Of a stretch of 64,000 nucleotides of DNA, positions 33,176 through 41,798 are shown one piece after another. Within the stretch, counting starts at the first letter, position 1; each line of letters begins with the position of its first letter. The position numbers and the translations under genes were made by a program. The stretch covers positions 124,001 through 188,000 of the forward strand of contig NZ_UUOC01000044.1 in the NCBI RefSeq assembly GCF_900590755.1, given 5' to 3'. The stretch comes from Pseudomonas viridiflava. Its GTDB lineage: Bacteria; Pseudomonadota; Gammaproteobacteria; Pseudomonadales; Pseudomonadaceae. The notes beneath the pieces are model-generated. The model was given only the letters and a program-made list of their open reading frames with translations. It did not search any database and had not been told where the DNA came from.

Positions 33176-34510
33176 ATGACATTCGCCACACTCGGCCTGA
33201 TCGAACCCCTGCTGCGCGCTCTTGAAACCCTCGGCTACCAGACGCCGACACCTGTGCAGGCGCAGGCGATCCCGCCAGTGCTGGCCGGGCGCGACCTGAT
33301 GGCCGCTGCGCAGACCGGCACGGGCAAGACCGCCGGTTTCGCCTTGCCGCTGCTGCAACGCCTGACCCTGGAAGGCCCGAAAGTGGCCCCCAATACCGTG
33401 CGCGCGCTGGTGTTGGTGCCGACCCGCGAGTTGGCCGAGCAGGTTCACGAGAACATCCGCCAATACGCCGAACACCTGCCGCTGAGCACGTATGCGGTGT
33501 ATGGCGGTGTGAGCATCAACCCGCAGATGATGAAGCTGCGCAAAGGCGTTGATGTGCTGGTAGCCACGCCGGGCCGTTTGCTGGATCTGTATCGCCAGAA
33601 CGCGGTGAAGTTTACGCAGCTGCAGACGCTGATCCTCGACGAAGCGGACCGCATGCTTGATCTGGGGTTCTCGGAAGAGCTGCGCGACATCTATAAAGCG
33701 CTGCCCAAGCGCCGTCAGACACTGTTGTTCTCGGCAACCTTCTCCGACGCCATCCGTGAGCTGGCCGGGCAGATGCTCGACGATCCCCTGACCATCGAAG
33801 TCAGCCCGCGCAACGTGGCGGCGTCTTCGGTCAAGCAATGGGTGGTGACGGTCGACAAGAAGCGTAAGCCTGAGCTGTTCATCCACCTGCTGAAAAAGCA
33901 GCGCTGGTCCCAGGTGCTGGTGTTCGCCAAGACTCGGGTGGGCGTTGATCAACTGGTGGATCGCCTGCAAGGGCTGGGCATTAGCTGCGACGGCATCCAT
34001 GGCGACAAGCCGCAGGCCACACGCCAGCGCGCGCTGGACCGTTTCAAAGCCAGTGAAGTGCAGATTCTGGTAGCGACCGACGTTGCGGCTCGTGGTCTGG
34101 ACATCGATGACTTGCCGACCGTGGTCAACCTTGACCTGCCTATCGTGGCCGAGGATTACATCCACCGCATCGGTCGGACCGGCCGTGCGGGTTTGACGGG
34201 AGAGGCTATTTCGTTGGTGTGCGCGGATGAAGTCGAGTTGCTGTCGGCCATCGAAACCCTGACTCGCCAGACGTTGCGTCGCGAAGAAGAGCCGGATTTT
34301 GTGCCTGAGCATCGCGTTCCTGCTACTGACGCTACCGGGCAGATTCTGAAAAAACCGAAGAAACCGAAAAAACCTAAAGTATCAGGCGGCGGCAAGCGCA
34401 ACCTGGGCAAATGGGTCGACAGTGGCGATGCGGCGCCGGAACCAGTGGCGGTCAAGCCTGTGCGCAAAGTCCCGGTCTTCAACACCGGCCCGCGCAAGAA
34501 AAAGCCTTGA
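33176..34510 (+). CDS. rhlE: DEAD-box RNA helicase (RhlE-like)
   Basis: The 444-residue helicase has a Q motif (TPTPVQAQAIP), Walker A AAQTGTGKTAG, motif Ib ATPGRLLDL, DEAD as LDEADRMLDLGF, motif III SATFSD, motif V ATDVAARGLDID and motif VI HRIGRTGRAG. The tail is Lys/Pro-rich (KKPKKPKKPK, ending GPRKKKP), as in RhlE-type proteins. Such helicases act in ribosome assembly and RNA turnover. The start is ATG 33176 (MTFATLGLIEPLL). It follows the exonuclease gene by 80 bp. Several RhlE paralogues exist in Pseudomonas, so the symbol is approximate. Confidence 0.9.
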   Translation: MTFATLGLIEPLLRALETLGYQTPTPVQAQAIPPVLAGRDLMAAAQTGTGKTAGFALPLLQRLTLEGPKVAPNTVRALVLVPTRELAEQVHENIRQYAEHLPLSTYAVYGGVSINPQMMKLRKGVDVLVATPGRLLDLYRQNAVKFTQLQTLILDEADRMLDLGFSEELRDIYKALPKRRQTLLFSATFSDAIRELAGQMLDDPLTIEVSPRNVAASSVKQWVVTVDKKRKPELFIHLLKKQRWSQVLVFAKTRVGVDQLVDRLQGLGISCDGIHGDKPQATRQRALDRFKASEVQILVATDVAARGLDIDDLPTVVNLDLPIVAEDYIHRIGRTGRAGLTGEAISLVCADEVELLSAIETLTRQTLRREEEPDFVPEHRVPATDATGQILKKPKKPKKPKVSGGGKRNLGKWVDSGDAAPEPVAVKPVRKVPVFNTGPRKKKP

Positions 34511-34529
34511 TCTGATCTAAACAACTGTC

Positions 34530-34619
34530 GTGGGACCGGCTTTAGCCGGGAAGGCTGTATTCCATTCGCAGCATTTGCGTTCGCTGTACTGGCCTCTTCC
34601 CGGCTAAAGCCGGTCCCAC
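34530..34619. repeat. REPIN, family A
   Basis: Perfect arms GTGGGACCGGCTTTAGCCGG and CCGGCTAAAGCCGGTCCCAC around a loop with GTATTCCATTCGC, in the convergent gap between the helicase and the MaoC gene. Confidence 0.92.
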
Positions 34620-34656
34620 GTCATTGTCGGTAAGAGCGTCGCTTGCCTGCAAACCC

Positions 34657-35514
34657 TCACTCCACCGCTGGCTGCCAACTCCCCACCATATGCACCAGCC
34701 CCTGCGCGCCTTCCAGGCGCAGTTGGCCGTGGGAACCGGCGGTGCTGGCGGATAGCACCACTTCACTGGGCAAGCGCACCGGTTTGTGGAATTGCACACT
34801 GATGTCCAGATTCGAGGCTGGCAGATGATTAACCAGCACCGATAAGGTCCGCGCCTTGAGCCACATCCCGTGGGCTATCGCCTGAGGGAAGCCGAACAGC
34901 TTGGCGCTCGGTCCGCTCAAGTGGATCGGGTTGTAATCGCCGGACACCTTGGCATAACGCCGACCAATTTCCGCTGGCGCCTGCCAGCGGCCAACTTCGG
35001 TCACCGCCAGCGCAGCCGGTTCGAAATCGTCAGGGGGCGTGCCTTCCAGCGTCACGTCGCGGCACAGCATGGCGCTTTCTTCTTCCCACAGCAGACCCAG
35101 AGAATCTTCGACCTGCGTGATCAGGCTGAAGGTTGCGCCTTTGGCGTGAGGTTGCAGGTTTTCCACGTGAACACCGACATACACCTTATTCACGCCGCCC
35201 AATGGCCGATGGATCTTGACTCGGTTGCCCACATGAATCAGCCCCAGCAGCGGGAAGGGGAAATCCTTGTCGGTCATCAACTGCATTTGCAAGTGAAACG
35301 CCAGCACATGCAGAAAGGTCGGCGGCAACAAACTGCTTTCGCTGAAGCCACACACGGTGCGGTAATTGGCCAGTTTCTCGGGTTCCACCATGGTCCAGCA
35401 GCGCAGGCCGATTTCTGGCAGTTCGGTACCGGTGACTTTGCGCTTCAACGCTGCGTGCATGAACAGATTCGGCAGGGTGGGCAGTGAATCCAGGTAACGC
35501 CAGTGAGCACTCAT
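34657..35514 (-). CDS. MaoC-like (hotdog-fold) hydratase
   Basis: The 285-residue protein ends in a MaoC hotdog domain with the hydratase segment GDYNPIHLSGPSAKLFGFPQAIAHGMWLKAR, where Asp and His are the expected catalytic pair of (R)-specific enoyl-CoA/ACP hydratases. The N-terminal half (LHVLAFHLQMQLMTDKDFPFPLLGLIHVGN) fits a second, degenerate hotdog. It lies 33 bp downstream of the FabG-like gene on the same strand and faces a thiolase, so it probably serves a fatty-acyl elongation or degradation cycle. Confidence 0.87.
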   Translation of the reverse strand: MSAHWRYLDSLPTLPNLFMHAALKRKVTGTELPEIGLRCWTMVEPEKLANYRTVCGFSESSLLPPTFLHVLAFHLQMQLMTDKDFPFPLLGLIHVGNRVKIHRPLGGVNKVYVGVHVENLQPHAKGATFSLITQVEDSLGLLWEEESAMLCRDVTLEGTPPDDFEPAALAVTEVGRWQAPAEIGRRYAKVSGDYNPIHLSGPSAKLFGFPQAIAHGMWLKARTLSVLVNHLPASNLDISVQFHKPVRLPSEVVLSASTAGSHGQLRLEGAQGLVHMVGSWQPAVE

Positions 35515-35547
35515 GATGCTTCTCCTTGCTCTATGAGGTGGGGCGGA

Positions 35548-36903
35548 TCAGGCGCCGATAACGCTCTGACCACACACCCGCAATACTTGTCCGCTAACAG
35601 CTCCGGCGCCTGGTTGAGCCAGCCAGGCAACGGCTTCGGCGACATCCTGAGGTAGACCACCCTGACCTAGCGAGCTCATGCGTCGCCCGGCTTCACGCAA
35701 AGCGAATGGCATGGTCGAGGTCATTTTCGTTTCGATAAAGCCCGGTGCGACGGCGTTGATGCTGATCCCGCGGTCGTGCAGCGACGGCGCCATGGCCCGC
35801 GCCAAACCGATCAAGCCGGCCTTGCTGGTGGTGTAATTGGTTTGCCCGCGGTTGCCCGCAATCCCGCTGATCGAAGCCAGCAACACGACGCGGCCGTTAT
35901 CGTGCAGCGTGCCGCTGTCCAGCAGCGCCTGGGTCAACACTTGCGGCGCATTAAGGTTGACCGCCAGCACTGAATCCCAGAAATCAGGCGACATGTTGGC
36001 CAGGGTCTTGTCGCGGGTGATCCCGGCGTTGTGCACCAGAATGTCGATGCCACCTGGCAAATGCTCGATCAACTGGCTGGCGGCGTCGGCAGCGCAGATG
36101 TCCAGCGTCAGGGCTTGACCACCAAGCCGTGCTGCCAGGGCATCAAGATCTGATTTGGCCTGAGGTACGTCGAGCAACACCACTTCGGCACCATCCCGCG
36201 CCAGGGTTTCAGCGATGGCAGCACCAATCCCGCGAGCCGCGCCGGTGACCAGCGCTTTGCGGCCGCTCAATGGCCGACTCCAGTCCTGAACCTGCGCCGG
36301 GCACGGGCTCAAGCGAATCACCTGACCGGACACGTATGCGCTTTTCGGCGACAGGAAAAACCGCAGCGCGCCTTCAAGCTGATCTTCTGCGCCGCTGTCC
36401 ACCTGCAACAATTGCACGGTGCCGCCGTTGCGCATCTCTTTGGCCAGCGAGCGGCTGAAGCCTTCTAGCGCCTGCTGAGTGCTGGCGATGAACGGATCGT
36501 CAAAGGTCGCGGGCGCGTGGCCGAGGATCACGATATGCGCGCTGTGATCGAGATTCTTCAGCAGTGGCTGGAAGAATTCCCGTAGCCGCTTCAGATCCTC
36601 GGTGTTGGCGAAGGCGCTGGCGTCGAATACCACGGCTTTGATTTTTGGCCCCTGATCAGCCACCCATGCAGTCGCACCGGTCACTTCTGCCCCGAAGCTA
36701 TAAAAGGAGTCGGTGAGGCGTTGGGCGAACCCTCTGACCTGATCGGCCAATGGCCCGGCGCTGATCAAAAGGGTGCCTTCGATAGGGCGCAGGCGTCCGG
36801 CCTGCCAGCGTTCCAGTCTGACCGGTTTTGGCAGGCCAATAGCCCCGACCAGTCGGCTGCCCAGGTCAGAATTGGCAAAATCAATGTAGCGATCAGACGG
36901 CAT
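35548..36903 (-). CDS. High-molecular-weight FabG (3-oxoacyl reductase)
   Basis: The 451-residue protein carries a complete SDR reductase in its C-terminal half (about 205-451): GAARGIGAAIA, NAGITRDKTLANM, the catalytic Ser in LLASISGIAG, and YTTSKAG with Tyr-x3-Lys. The N-terminal 200 residues form a second Rossmann-like domain without the cofactor glycines. This two-domain plan matches HMW FabG4-type reductases, which reduce 3-oxoacyl-CoA/ACP. It is upstream of the MaoC gene and divergent from the thiolase, so reductase, hydratase and thiolase cluster together. Confidence 0.9.
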   Translation of the reverse strand: MPSDRYIDFANSDLGSRLVGAIGLPKPVRLERWQAGRLRPIEGTLLISAGPLADQVRGFAQRLTDSFYSFGAEVTGATAWVADQGPKIKAVVFDASAFANTEDLKRLREFFQPLLKNLDHSAHIVILGHAPATFDDPFIASTQQALEGFSRSLAKEMRNGGTVQLLQVDSGAEDQLEGALRFFLSPKSAYVSGQVIRLSPCPAQVQDWSRPLSGRKALVTGAARGIGAAIAETLARDGAEVVLLDVPQAKSDLDALAARLGGQALTLDICAADAASQLIEHLPGGIDILVHNAGITRDKTLANMSPDFWDSVLAVNLNAPQVLTQALLDSGTLHDNGRVVLLASISGIAGNRGQTNYTTSKAGLIGLARAMAPSLHDRGISINAVAPGFIETKMTSTMPFALREAGRRMSSLGQGGLPQDVAEAVAWLAQPGAGAVSGQVLRVCGQSVIGA

Positions 36904-37017
36904 GGAACACTCTCCTTGAGTCGGGGTTCAAAGGAATGGACCACACTCGGGCGACAATCGTTCGAGGCAGCCCTACGCTGTTCATCAGCGCTTTTGTATC
37001 CAGAAAGGGAGTTTTCA

Positions 37018-38295
37018 ATGAATCAGCCACGCCGGGTCGCCATTGTCGGTGGCAACCGTATCCCGTTCGCTCGCTCCAATGGGCCGTATGCCTCTGCGAG
37101 CAATCAGGACATGCTCACCGCCGCGCTTGAAGGCCTGATTGAGCGCTTCAATCTGCATGGCTTGCGCATGGGCGAAGTGGTGGCCGGGGCGGTGCTCAAG
37201 CATTCCCGGGATTTCAACTTGACCCGCGAGTGCGTGCTGGGCTCGCGTCTGTCGCCGCAAACCCCAGCTTATGATCTGCAACAAGCCTGCGGCACCGGGC
37301 TTGAAGCGGCGCTGCTGGTGGCGAACAAAATCGCTTTGGGGCAGATCGAATGCGGGATTGCGGGCGGTGTGGACACCACGTCCGACGCTCCGATAGGCGT
37401 CAACGAAGACCTGCGCAATATCTTGCTGGAGGTCAACCGCACCAAGTCGATGGCGGACAAACTCAAGCTGCTGCTGAAACTGCGTCCGCATAACCTCAAG
37501 CCCGAATTGCCACGTAACGGCGAGCCACGTACCGGCCTGTCCATGGGCCAGCATTGCGAGCTGATGGCTCAACACTGGGGTATCCCTCGTGAAGCGCAGG
37601 ATCAACTGGCGCTGGAAAGCCACCTGAAAATGGCGGCGGCCTACAGCGAAGGCTGGCAGAACGATCTGATGACGCCATTTCTCGGCCTCAACCGCGATAA
37701 CAATCTGCGCCCGGACCTGACCCTGGAAAAGCTTGCCAGCTTGAAACCAGCGTTCGAACGCAGCGCCAAAGGCACTTTGACCGCTGGCAATTCCACACCG
37801 CTGACTGATGGCGCGTCGATGGTGTTGCTGGCCAGTGAAGAATGGGCGGCAGAGCGAGGCCTGCCGGTATTGGCGTATTTGCGTGATGGAGAGTCGGCGG
37901 CAGTGGATTTCGTCAACGGCGCGGAAGGCCTGTTGATGGCCCCGGCCTATGCGGTGCCTCGGCTCTTGGCGAGGAATGGTCTGACGTTGCAGGACTTCGA
38001 TTACTACGAGATCCACGAAGCTTTCGCCGCTCAGGTGCTGTGTACGCTCAAGGCCTGGGAAGACGCGGACTATTGCCAGACGCGGTTGGGGCTGGATGCG
38101 CCATTGGGTTCGATTGATCGCAGCAAAATGAACGTCAAAGGCAGCTCACTCGCCGCTGGTCATCCGTTTGCCGCGACTGGAGGAAGGATCGTCGCCAACC
38201 TGGCCAAACTGCTGAGTGTTGCCGGGCAGGGGCGCGGGTTGATCTCCATCTGCGCTGCGGGCGGGCAGGGGGTAACGGCGATTCTGGAGCGGTGA
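37018..38295 (+). CDS. Acetyl-CoA C-acyltransferase (FadI-like thiolase)
   Basis: The 425-residue thiolase has the acyl-accepting Cys in LQQACGTGLEAALL (near residue 91), the His in YYEIHEAFAAQVL, GHPFAATGGR, and the second Cys in ISICAAGGQGVTAIL. It catalyses reversible Claisen condensation/thiolysis of 3-oxoacyl-CoA in beta-oxidation. The start is ATG 37018 after AAAGGGAG; the open frame upstream overlaps the divergent FabG gene and is not coding. It resembles FadI more than PhaA by its KHSRDFNLTRECVLGS region. The 114-bp gap to fabG holds both promoters. Confidence 0.92.
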   Translation: MNQPRRVAIVGGNRIPFARSNGPYASASNQDMLTAALEGLIERFNLHGLRMGEVVAGAVLKHSRDFNLTRECVLGSRLSPQTPAYDLQQACGTGLEAALLVANKIALGQIECGIAGGVDTTSDAPIGVNEDLRNILLEVNRTKSMADKLKLLLKLRPHNLKPELPRNGEPRTGLSMGQHCELMAQHWGIPREAQDQLALESHLKMAAAYSEGWQNDLMTPFLGLNRDNNLRPDLTLEKLASLKPAFERSAKGTLTAGNSTPLTDGASMVLLASEEWAAERGLPVLAYLRDGESAAVDFVNGAEGLLMAPAYAVPRLLARNGLTLQDFDYYEIHEAFAAQVLCTLKAWEDADYCQTRLGLDAPLGSIDRSKMNVKGSSLAAGHPFAATGGRIVANLAKLLSVAGQGRGLISICAAGGQGVTAILER

Positions 38296-38302
38296 GCGCT
38301 TG

Positions 38303-38400
38303 ACCCCGTTGGAGCGAGGCTTGCCCGCGAATGTGACGACACGGTTATTCAGATGTACCGCGTTATCGTTCTTCGCGGGCAAGCCTCGCTCCAACGGGGT
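38303..38400. repeat. REPIN, family B
   Basis: Inverted arms ACCCCGTTGGAGCGAGGCTT and AAGCCTCGCTCCAACGGGGT pair over 20 bp, with pairing extending into GCCCGCGAA. It lies between the thiolase and the symporter, which converge. Confidence 0.92.
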
Positions 38401-38405
38401 AGAGC

Positions 38406-39434
38406 CTACGCAGCGCGTGCTTCTTCCAGTGCTTCAGCCGACAGCTGCTGTTTGTGGCGATTGGCATAGTTCTCCGCCATCACCGAGCACACGATCAACT
38501 GCAGCGGGTGGTAGATCATGATCGGCAGCAGGATCAAACCCAAGCCCGGGTTGTTGCCGAAGATCAACGCCGCCATGGGCGCGCCCGCTGCCAGGGATTT
38601 CTTGGTGGCGCAGAACACCGCCGCGACTTTATCGGCATGGTTGAATTTCAATACCCGTGCGCTGCCCGTGGTCAGCAGCAAAATCACTACCAGCAGAATC
38701 GCGCTGCCTGCAAAGGCCATGGCGATCACCGAGTTGCCCTGGGTTTGCCAGAGGCCCGAAACCATCGAATTACAGAATGCTGCGTAAACCAGCAACAGGA
38801 TCACGATCTTGTCGATCAGGTTGGTGTACTTCTTGTGCTTGGCGAAAAACTTGCCGATCAGCGGCCGCACCAGCTGACCGAGTATCAGCGGCAGGAGCAA
38901 CAGCAGGCTCAGATTCAGCAGCGTCGAACCCAGATCAATCCCGCTCGAACCGGTGCCAACCACCAGGCTCACCAGCCACGGGGTCATGAAGATCCCGAAC
39001 ACGCTGGACATGCTGGCATTGAGGATAGCCGCCGGTACGTTGCCGCCCGCGCTGCCGGTCAGGGCGACGGATGAGGAAATCGTCGAAGGCAGAGCGCACA
39101 GGTACAGGAAGCCCAGCATCAACAGCGCCGGAATGTGCGAGCCGAAGGCCTTGTTGCAGATCAGCCAGATCACCGGGAACACCACGAAGGTGAACGCTTG
39201 CACCATGATGTGCAGGCGCCAGTTCTTCAGGCCATGTTTGATCTGTTCACTGGAGAGGTTGACCCCGTGCAGGAAGAACACCACGAACACGCCGATGTTG
39301 ATCACCCATTCAGCATGCATGGCGCCGCCGGTGGCACCAAAACCGGGGAAGAAGTAGGCAAGCACCGTCGCCAGGACCATGCCGCAGAGGAACCAGTCGG
39401 TGACGACGCGTTTGAGATGTTTGAGGACTGACAT
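38406..39434 (-). CDS. Bile acid:sodium symporter family (SBF-like) transporter
   Basis: The 342-residue membrane protein has about nine or ten helices and the SBF-like features PSTISSSVALTGSAGGN (conserved crossover region), FFLHGVNLSSEQI and CATKKSLAAGAPMAALIFG. This is the YfeH/PF13593 subgroup, whose substrate is unknown but may be an organic anion. The start is ATG 39434 (MSVLKHLKRVVTDWFL); the longer frame runs into the promoter gap. It is divergent from an AraC-type regulator 108 bp away, which probably controls it. Confidence 0.87.
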   Translation of the reverse strand: MSVLKHLKRVVTDWFLCGMVLATVLAYFFPGFGATGGAMHAEWVINIGVFVVFFLHGVNLSSEQIKHGLKNWRLHIMVQAFTFVVFPVIWLICNKAFGSHIPALLMLGFLYLCALPSTISSSVALTGSAGGNVPAAILNASMSSVFGIFMTPWLVSLVVGTGSSGIDLGSTLLNLSLLLLLPLILGQLVRPLIGKFFAKHKKYTNLIDKIVILLLVYAAFCNSMVSGLWQTQGNSVIAMAFAGSAILLVVILLLTTGSARVLKFNHADKVAAVFCATKKSLAAGAPMAALIFGNNPGLGLILLPIMIYHPLQLIVCSVMAENYANRHKQQLSAEALEEARAA

Positions 39435-39542
39435 AAGCGCTCGGCAGATTGTTTGTAAAAATAGATGTCCGCAGGGTAAACCACTCGTACACTGCCGTCT
39501 TGCGACATAAGGCCATTCCATACCGACTAACGGACAACTTCT

Positions 39543-40340
39543 ATGCATCGGCCAGGAAGCGAGCGGCAGATACCGGCACGGCATATCCCGGAGATTACGG
39601 AACTGCCGCGGCCATTGTACGCCCGCGCCGAAAGCCTGAGTGCTGGCTCATGGACGCCGCCCCATCGCCATGAATGGGTGCAGTTTTCCTACGCCATCAG
39701 TGGCGTGTTGGGCGTGCACACCGCTGAAGGCAGCTTTTTTGCGCCGCCGCAGTGGGGGGTATGGATACCGGCTGGCCTTGAGCATGAAGTGGTAACGTCC
39801 ATGCGTGCCGAAATGCGCAGCCTTTATGTGCGCAAAGAAGATTGCGAATGGGCGCCGCAGCGTTGCCGGGTTCTGGAAGTGACACCGCTGGCCCGGGAGC
39901 TGATCAAGAGTTTTTGCCTGCTGCCTGCCGCCTATCCGCTGGGCGACAGCAGCGAAGCGCGGTTGGTCCAGGTGCTGATGGATCAACTGGCGCATCTGCC
40001 GGAGGTGGGCTTTTCGCTGCCTTTGCCTCGTCATCCGCGGTTGCTCGAACTGTGCAACGAGCTGATCGAGAACCCGAGCCAGTTGATCACCTTGCAGGAT
40101 TGGGCAATGCGCCTGGGCGCTTCGGAAAAAACCTTGATGCGTCTGTTTCAGCGCGAAACCGGCCTGAGCTTTCGTGGCTGGCGGCAGCGCGCGCGGTTGC
40201 TTTCGTCGCTGGGTGCATTGGAAAACGGCGACAGCGTGACCAATACCGCGTTGGCCTGTGGCTACGATTCCACTTCGGCATTTATTGCAGCGTTCAAAGG
40301 CCTGTTCGGTTTCACGCCAGGCGAACTGTTCAGGCAATAA
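39543..40340 (+). CDS. AraC family regulator with N-terminal cupin
   Basis: The 265-residue regulator has a cupin-like sensor (HRHEWVQFSYAISGVLGVHT, WGVWIPAGLEHEV; about 38-90) and a C-terminal double helix-turn-helix (LQDWAMRLGASEKTLMRLFQRETGLSF and SVTNTALACGYDSTSAFIAAFKGLFGFTPGELFRQ). This layout is typical of NimR/YdiP-type regulators that control an adjacent divergent transporter. The divergent SBF-like transporter gene is the likely target. The effector is unknown. Confidence 0.9.
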   Translation: MHRPGSERQIPARHIPEITELPRPLYARAESLSAGSWTPPHRHEWVQFSYAISGVLGVHTAEGSFFAPPQWGVWIPAGLEHEVVTSMRAEMRSLYVRKEDCEWAPQRCRVLEVTPLARELIKSFCLLPAAYPLGDSSEARLVQVLMDQLAHLPEVGFSLPLPRHPRLLELCNELIENPSQLITLQDWAMRLGASEKTLMRLFQRETGLSFRGWRQRARLLSSLGALENGDSVTNTALACGYDSTSAFIAAFKGLFGFTPGELFRQ

Positions 40341-40539
40341 GCGATATTTCCTACATTTGCCTGTTAGTCGATTTGTGGTCAGCCACGGCATGAAAGCTGC
40401 TTGATAGCGTGATGTCAGAAGATTTTCCGACACAATCTATCGCCATCAAACGTCAGCGCCCACTACTCGCTGGCGGAGGATTGCCGTATAACGGGCAACA
40501 ATCGCGTGTTTGGTAACTAAGGACCCACAATAAAAGCTG

Positions 40540-41436
40540 ATGAAAACTCCTAAACGCATTGAACCCCTGATCGAGGACGGTCTGGTGGACGAAGTGCTGC
40601 GCCCGCTGATGAGCGGTAAAGAGGCAGCTGTTTATGTGGTGCGCTGTGGCAATGAGCTGCGGTGTGCCAAGGTTTACAAGGAGGCGAATAAACGCAGTTT
40701 CCGCCAAGCGTCGGAGTATCAGGAAGGCCGCAAGGTTCGTAACAGCCGACAGGCCCGGGCGATGGCCAAGGGTTCCAAGTTCGGTCGCAAGGAAACAGAA
40801 GACGCCTGGCAAAACGCCGAAGTGGCGGCTCTGTTTCGTCTTGCTGGCGCTGGCGTTCGTGTTCCCAAGCCGTATGACTTCCTGGAAGGCGTATTGCTCA
40901 TGGAGATGATCGCCGATGAGTACGGCGATGCCGCCCCGCGTCTTAATGATGTAACGCTGGAGCCGGATCAGGCGCGCGAGTATCACGCGTTTCTGATCGA
41001 GCAGATCGTACTGATGCTGTGTACCGGTTTGGTGCATGGTGACCTGTCCGAGTTCAACGTGCTGCTGACGCCGACCGGGCCGGTGATCATTGACCTGCCG
41101 CAAGCGGTCGATGCCGCGGGCAACAACCATGCGTTCAGCATGCTTGAGCGCGATGTCGGCAACATGGCTTCGTATTTCGGGCGTTTCGCGCCGGAATTGA
41201 AGAAAACCAAGTTCGCCAAGGAAATGTGGTCGTTCTACGAGGCGGGCACTTTGTCGCCAGCGACCGTGTTGACCGGCGAGTTCGATGAGCCGGAAGACGA
41301 AGCCGATGTTGGCGGCGTGTTGCGTGAAATCGAAGCGGCGCGTCTGGACGAAGACCGTCGCCAGGCCGCCCGTGCTGCCGATGATGCACCACCAGGAAAA
41401 ACCGCCGAAGAACCGCCTCCGCCCTGGATGCAGTGA
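40540..41436 (+). CDS. RIO-type serine/threonine protein kinase
   Basis: The 298-residue kinase of the RIO family shows the ATP-binding start SGKEAAVYVV, Lys44 in CAKVYKEA, the catalytic loop HGDLSEFN (His166-Asn173) and the metal-binding Asp185 in IIDLPQAV. RIO kinases in bacteria are rare outside a few groups; this one corresponds in context to PAO1 PA4780. The C-terminal 50 residues are acidic, then Ala/Pro-rich. The likely substrate is unknown. A strong terminator follows. Confidence 0.9.
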   Translation: MKTPKRIEPLIEDGLVDEVLRPLMSGKEAAVYVVRCGNELRCAKVYKEANKRSFRQASEYQEGRKVRNSRQARAMAKGSKFGRKETEDAWQNAEVAALFRLAGAGVRVPKPYDFLEGVLLMEMIADEYGDAAPRLNDVTLEPDQAREYHAFLIEQIVLMLCTGLVHGDLSEFNVLLTPTGPVIIDLPQAVDAAGNNHAFSMLERDVGNMASYFGRFAPELKKTKFAKEMWSFYEAGTLSPATVLTGEFDEPEDEADVGGVLREIEAARLDEDRRQAARAADDAPPGKTAEEPPPPWMQ

Positions 41437-41450
41437 TCGGTTGTTAAAAG

Positions 41451-41477
41451 AAACCCGGCTTCGGCCGGGTTTTTTTG
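41451..41477 (+). terminator. Rho-independent terminator after the RIO kinase
   Basis: AAACCCGGC-TTC-GGCCGGGTTTTTTT, 14 bp after the stop codon. Confidence 0.92.
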
Positions 41478-41518
41478 TGTCATTGGAAGTCCGCTACACA
41501 ATGAATCATGTGATTTTT

Positions 41519-41608
41519 CTGTTGGAGCGCACGAGCAACGCGAGGCCGCGACCACGGTGTGTCAGGCAGATCGCTATCGCGGCCTCGCGATGCGCGCCGC
41601 TCCTACAG
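41519..41608. repeat. REPIN of the ACGAGCAACG arm family
   Basis: The left arm is TGTTGGAGCGCACGAGCAAC and the right arm GCGCGCCGCTCCTACAG. The arms also pair internally (GCGAGGCCGCGA with TCGCGGCCTCGC), but the outer ends differ. Confidence 0.75.
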
Positions 41609-41639
41609 ATCCGGCGTTATTTCAGGCACACCTCGATCC

Positions 41640-41722
41640 TGTAGGAGCCGCCGGAGGTTACGACGGCCGCGAAGGCGGTTTGTCTGACACACCGCGGTTC
41701 GCAGCCTCCGGCAGCTCCTACA
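41640..41722. repeat. REPIN with family-C-like right arm
   Basis: The left arm TGTAGGAGCCGCCGGAGGTT also occurs, diverged, at 16721. The right arm CCTCCGGCAGCTCCTACA is a family-C variant. It lies 31 bp from the preceding element. Confidence 0.8.
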
Positions 41723-41798
41723 GGTATTGCGCGAGCAGCGTTGGAATCTCCTTGCTCGTTGAAGGCAAGAAGGCATCTACAAAACAGAGGCGTCTTAT

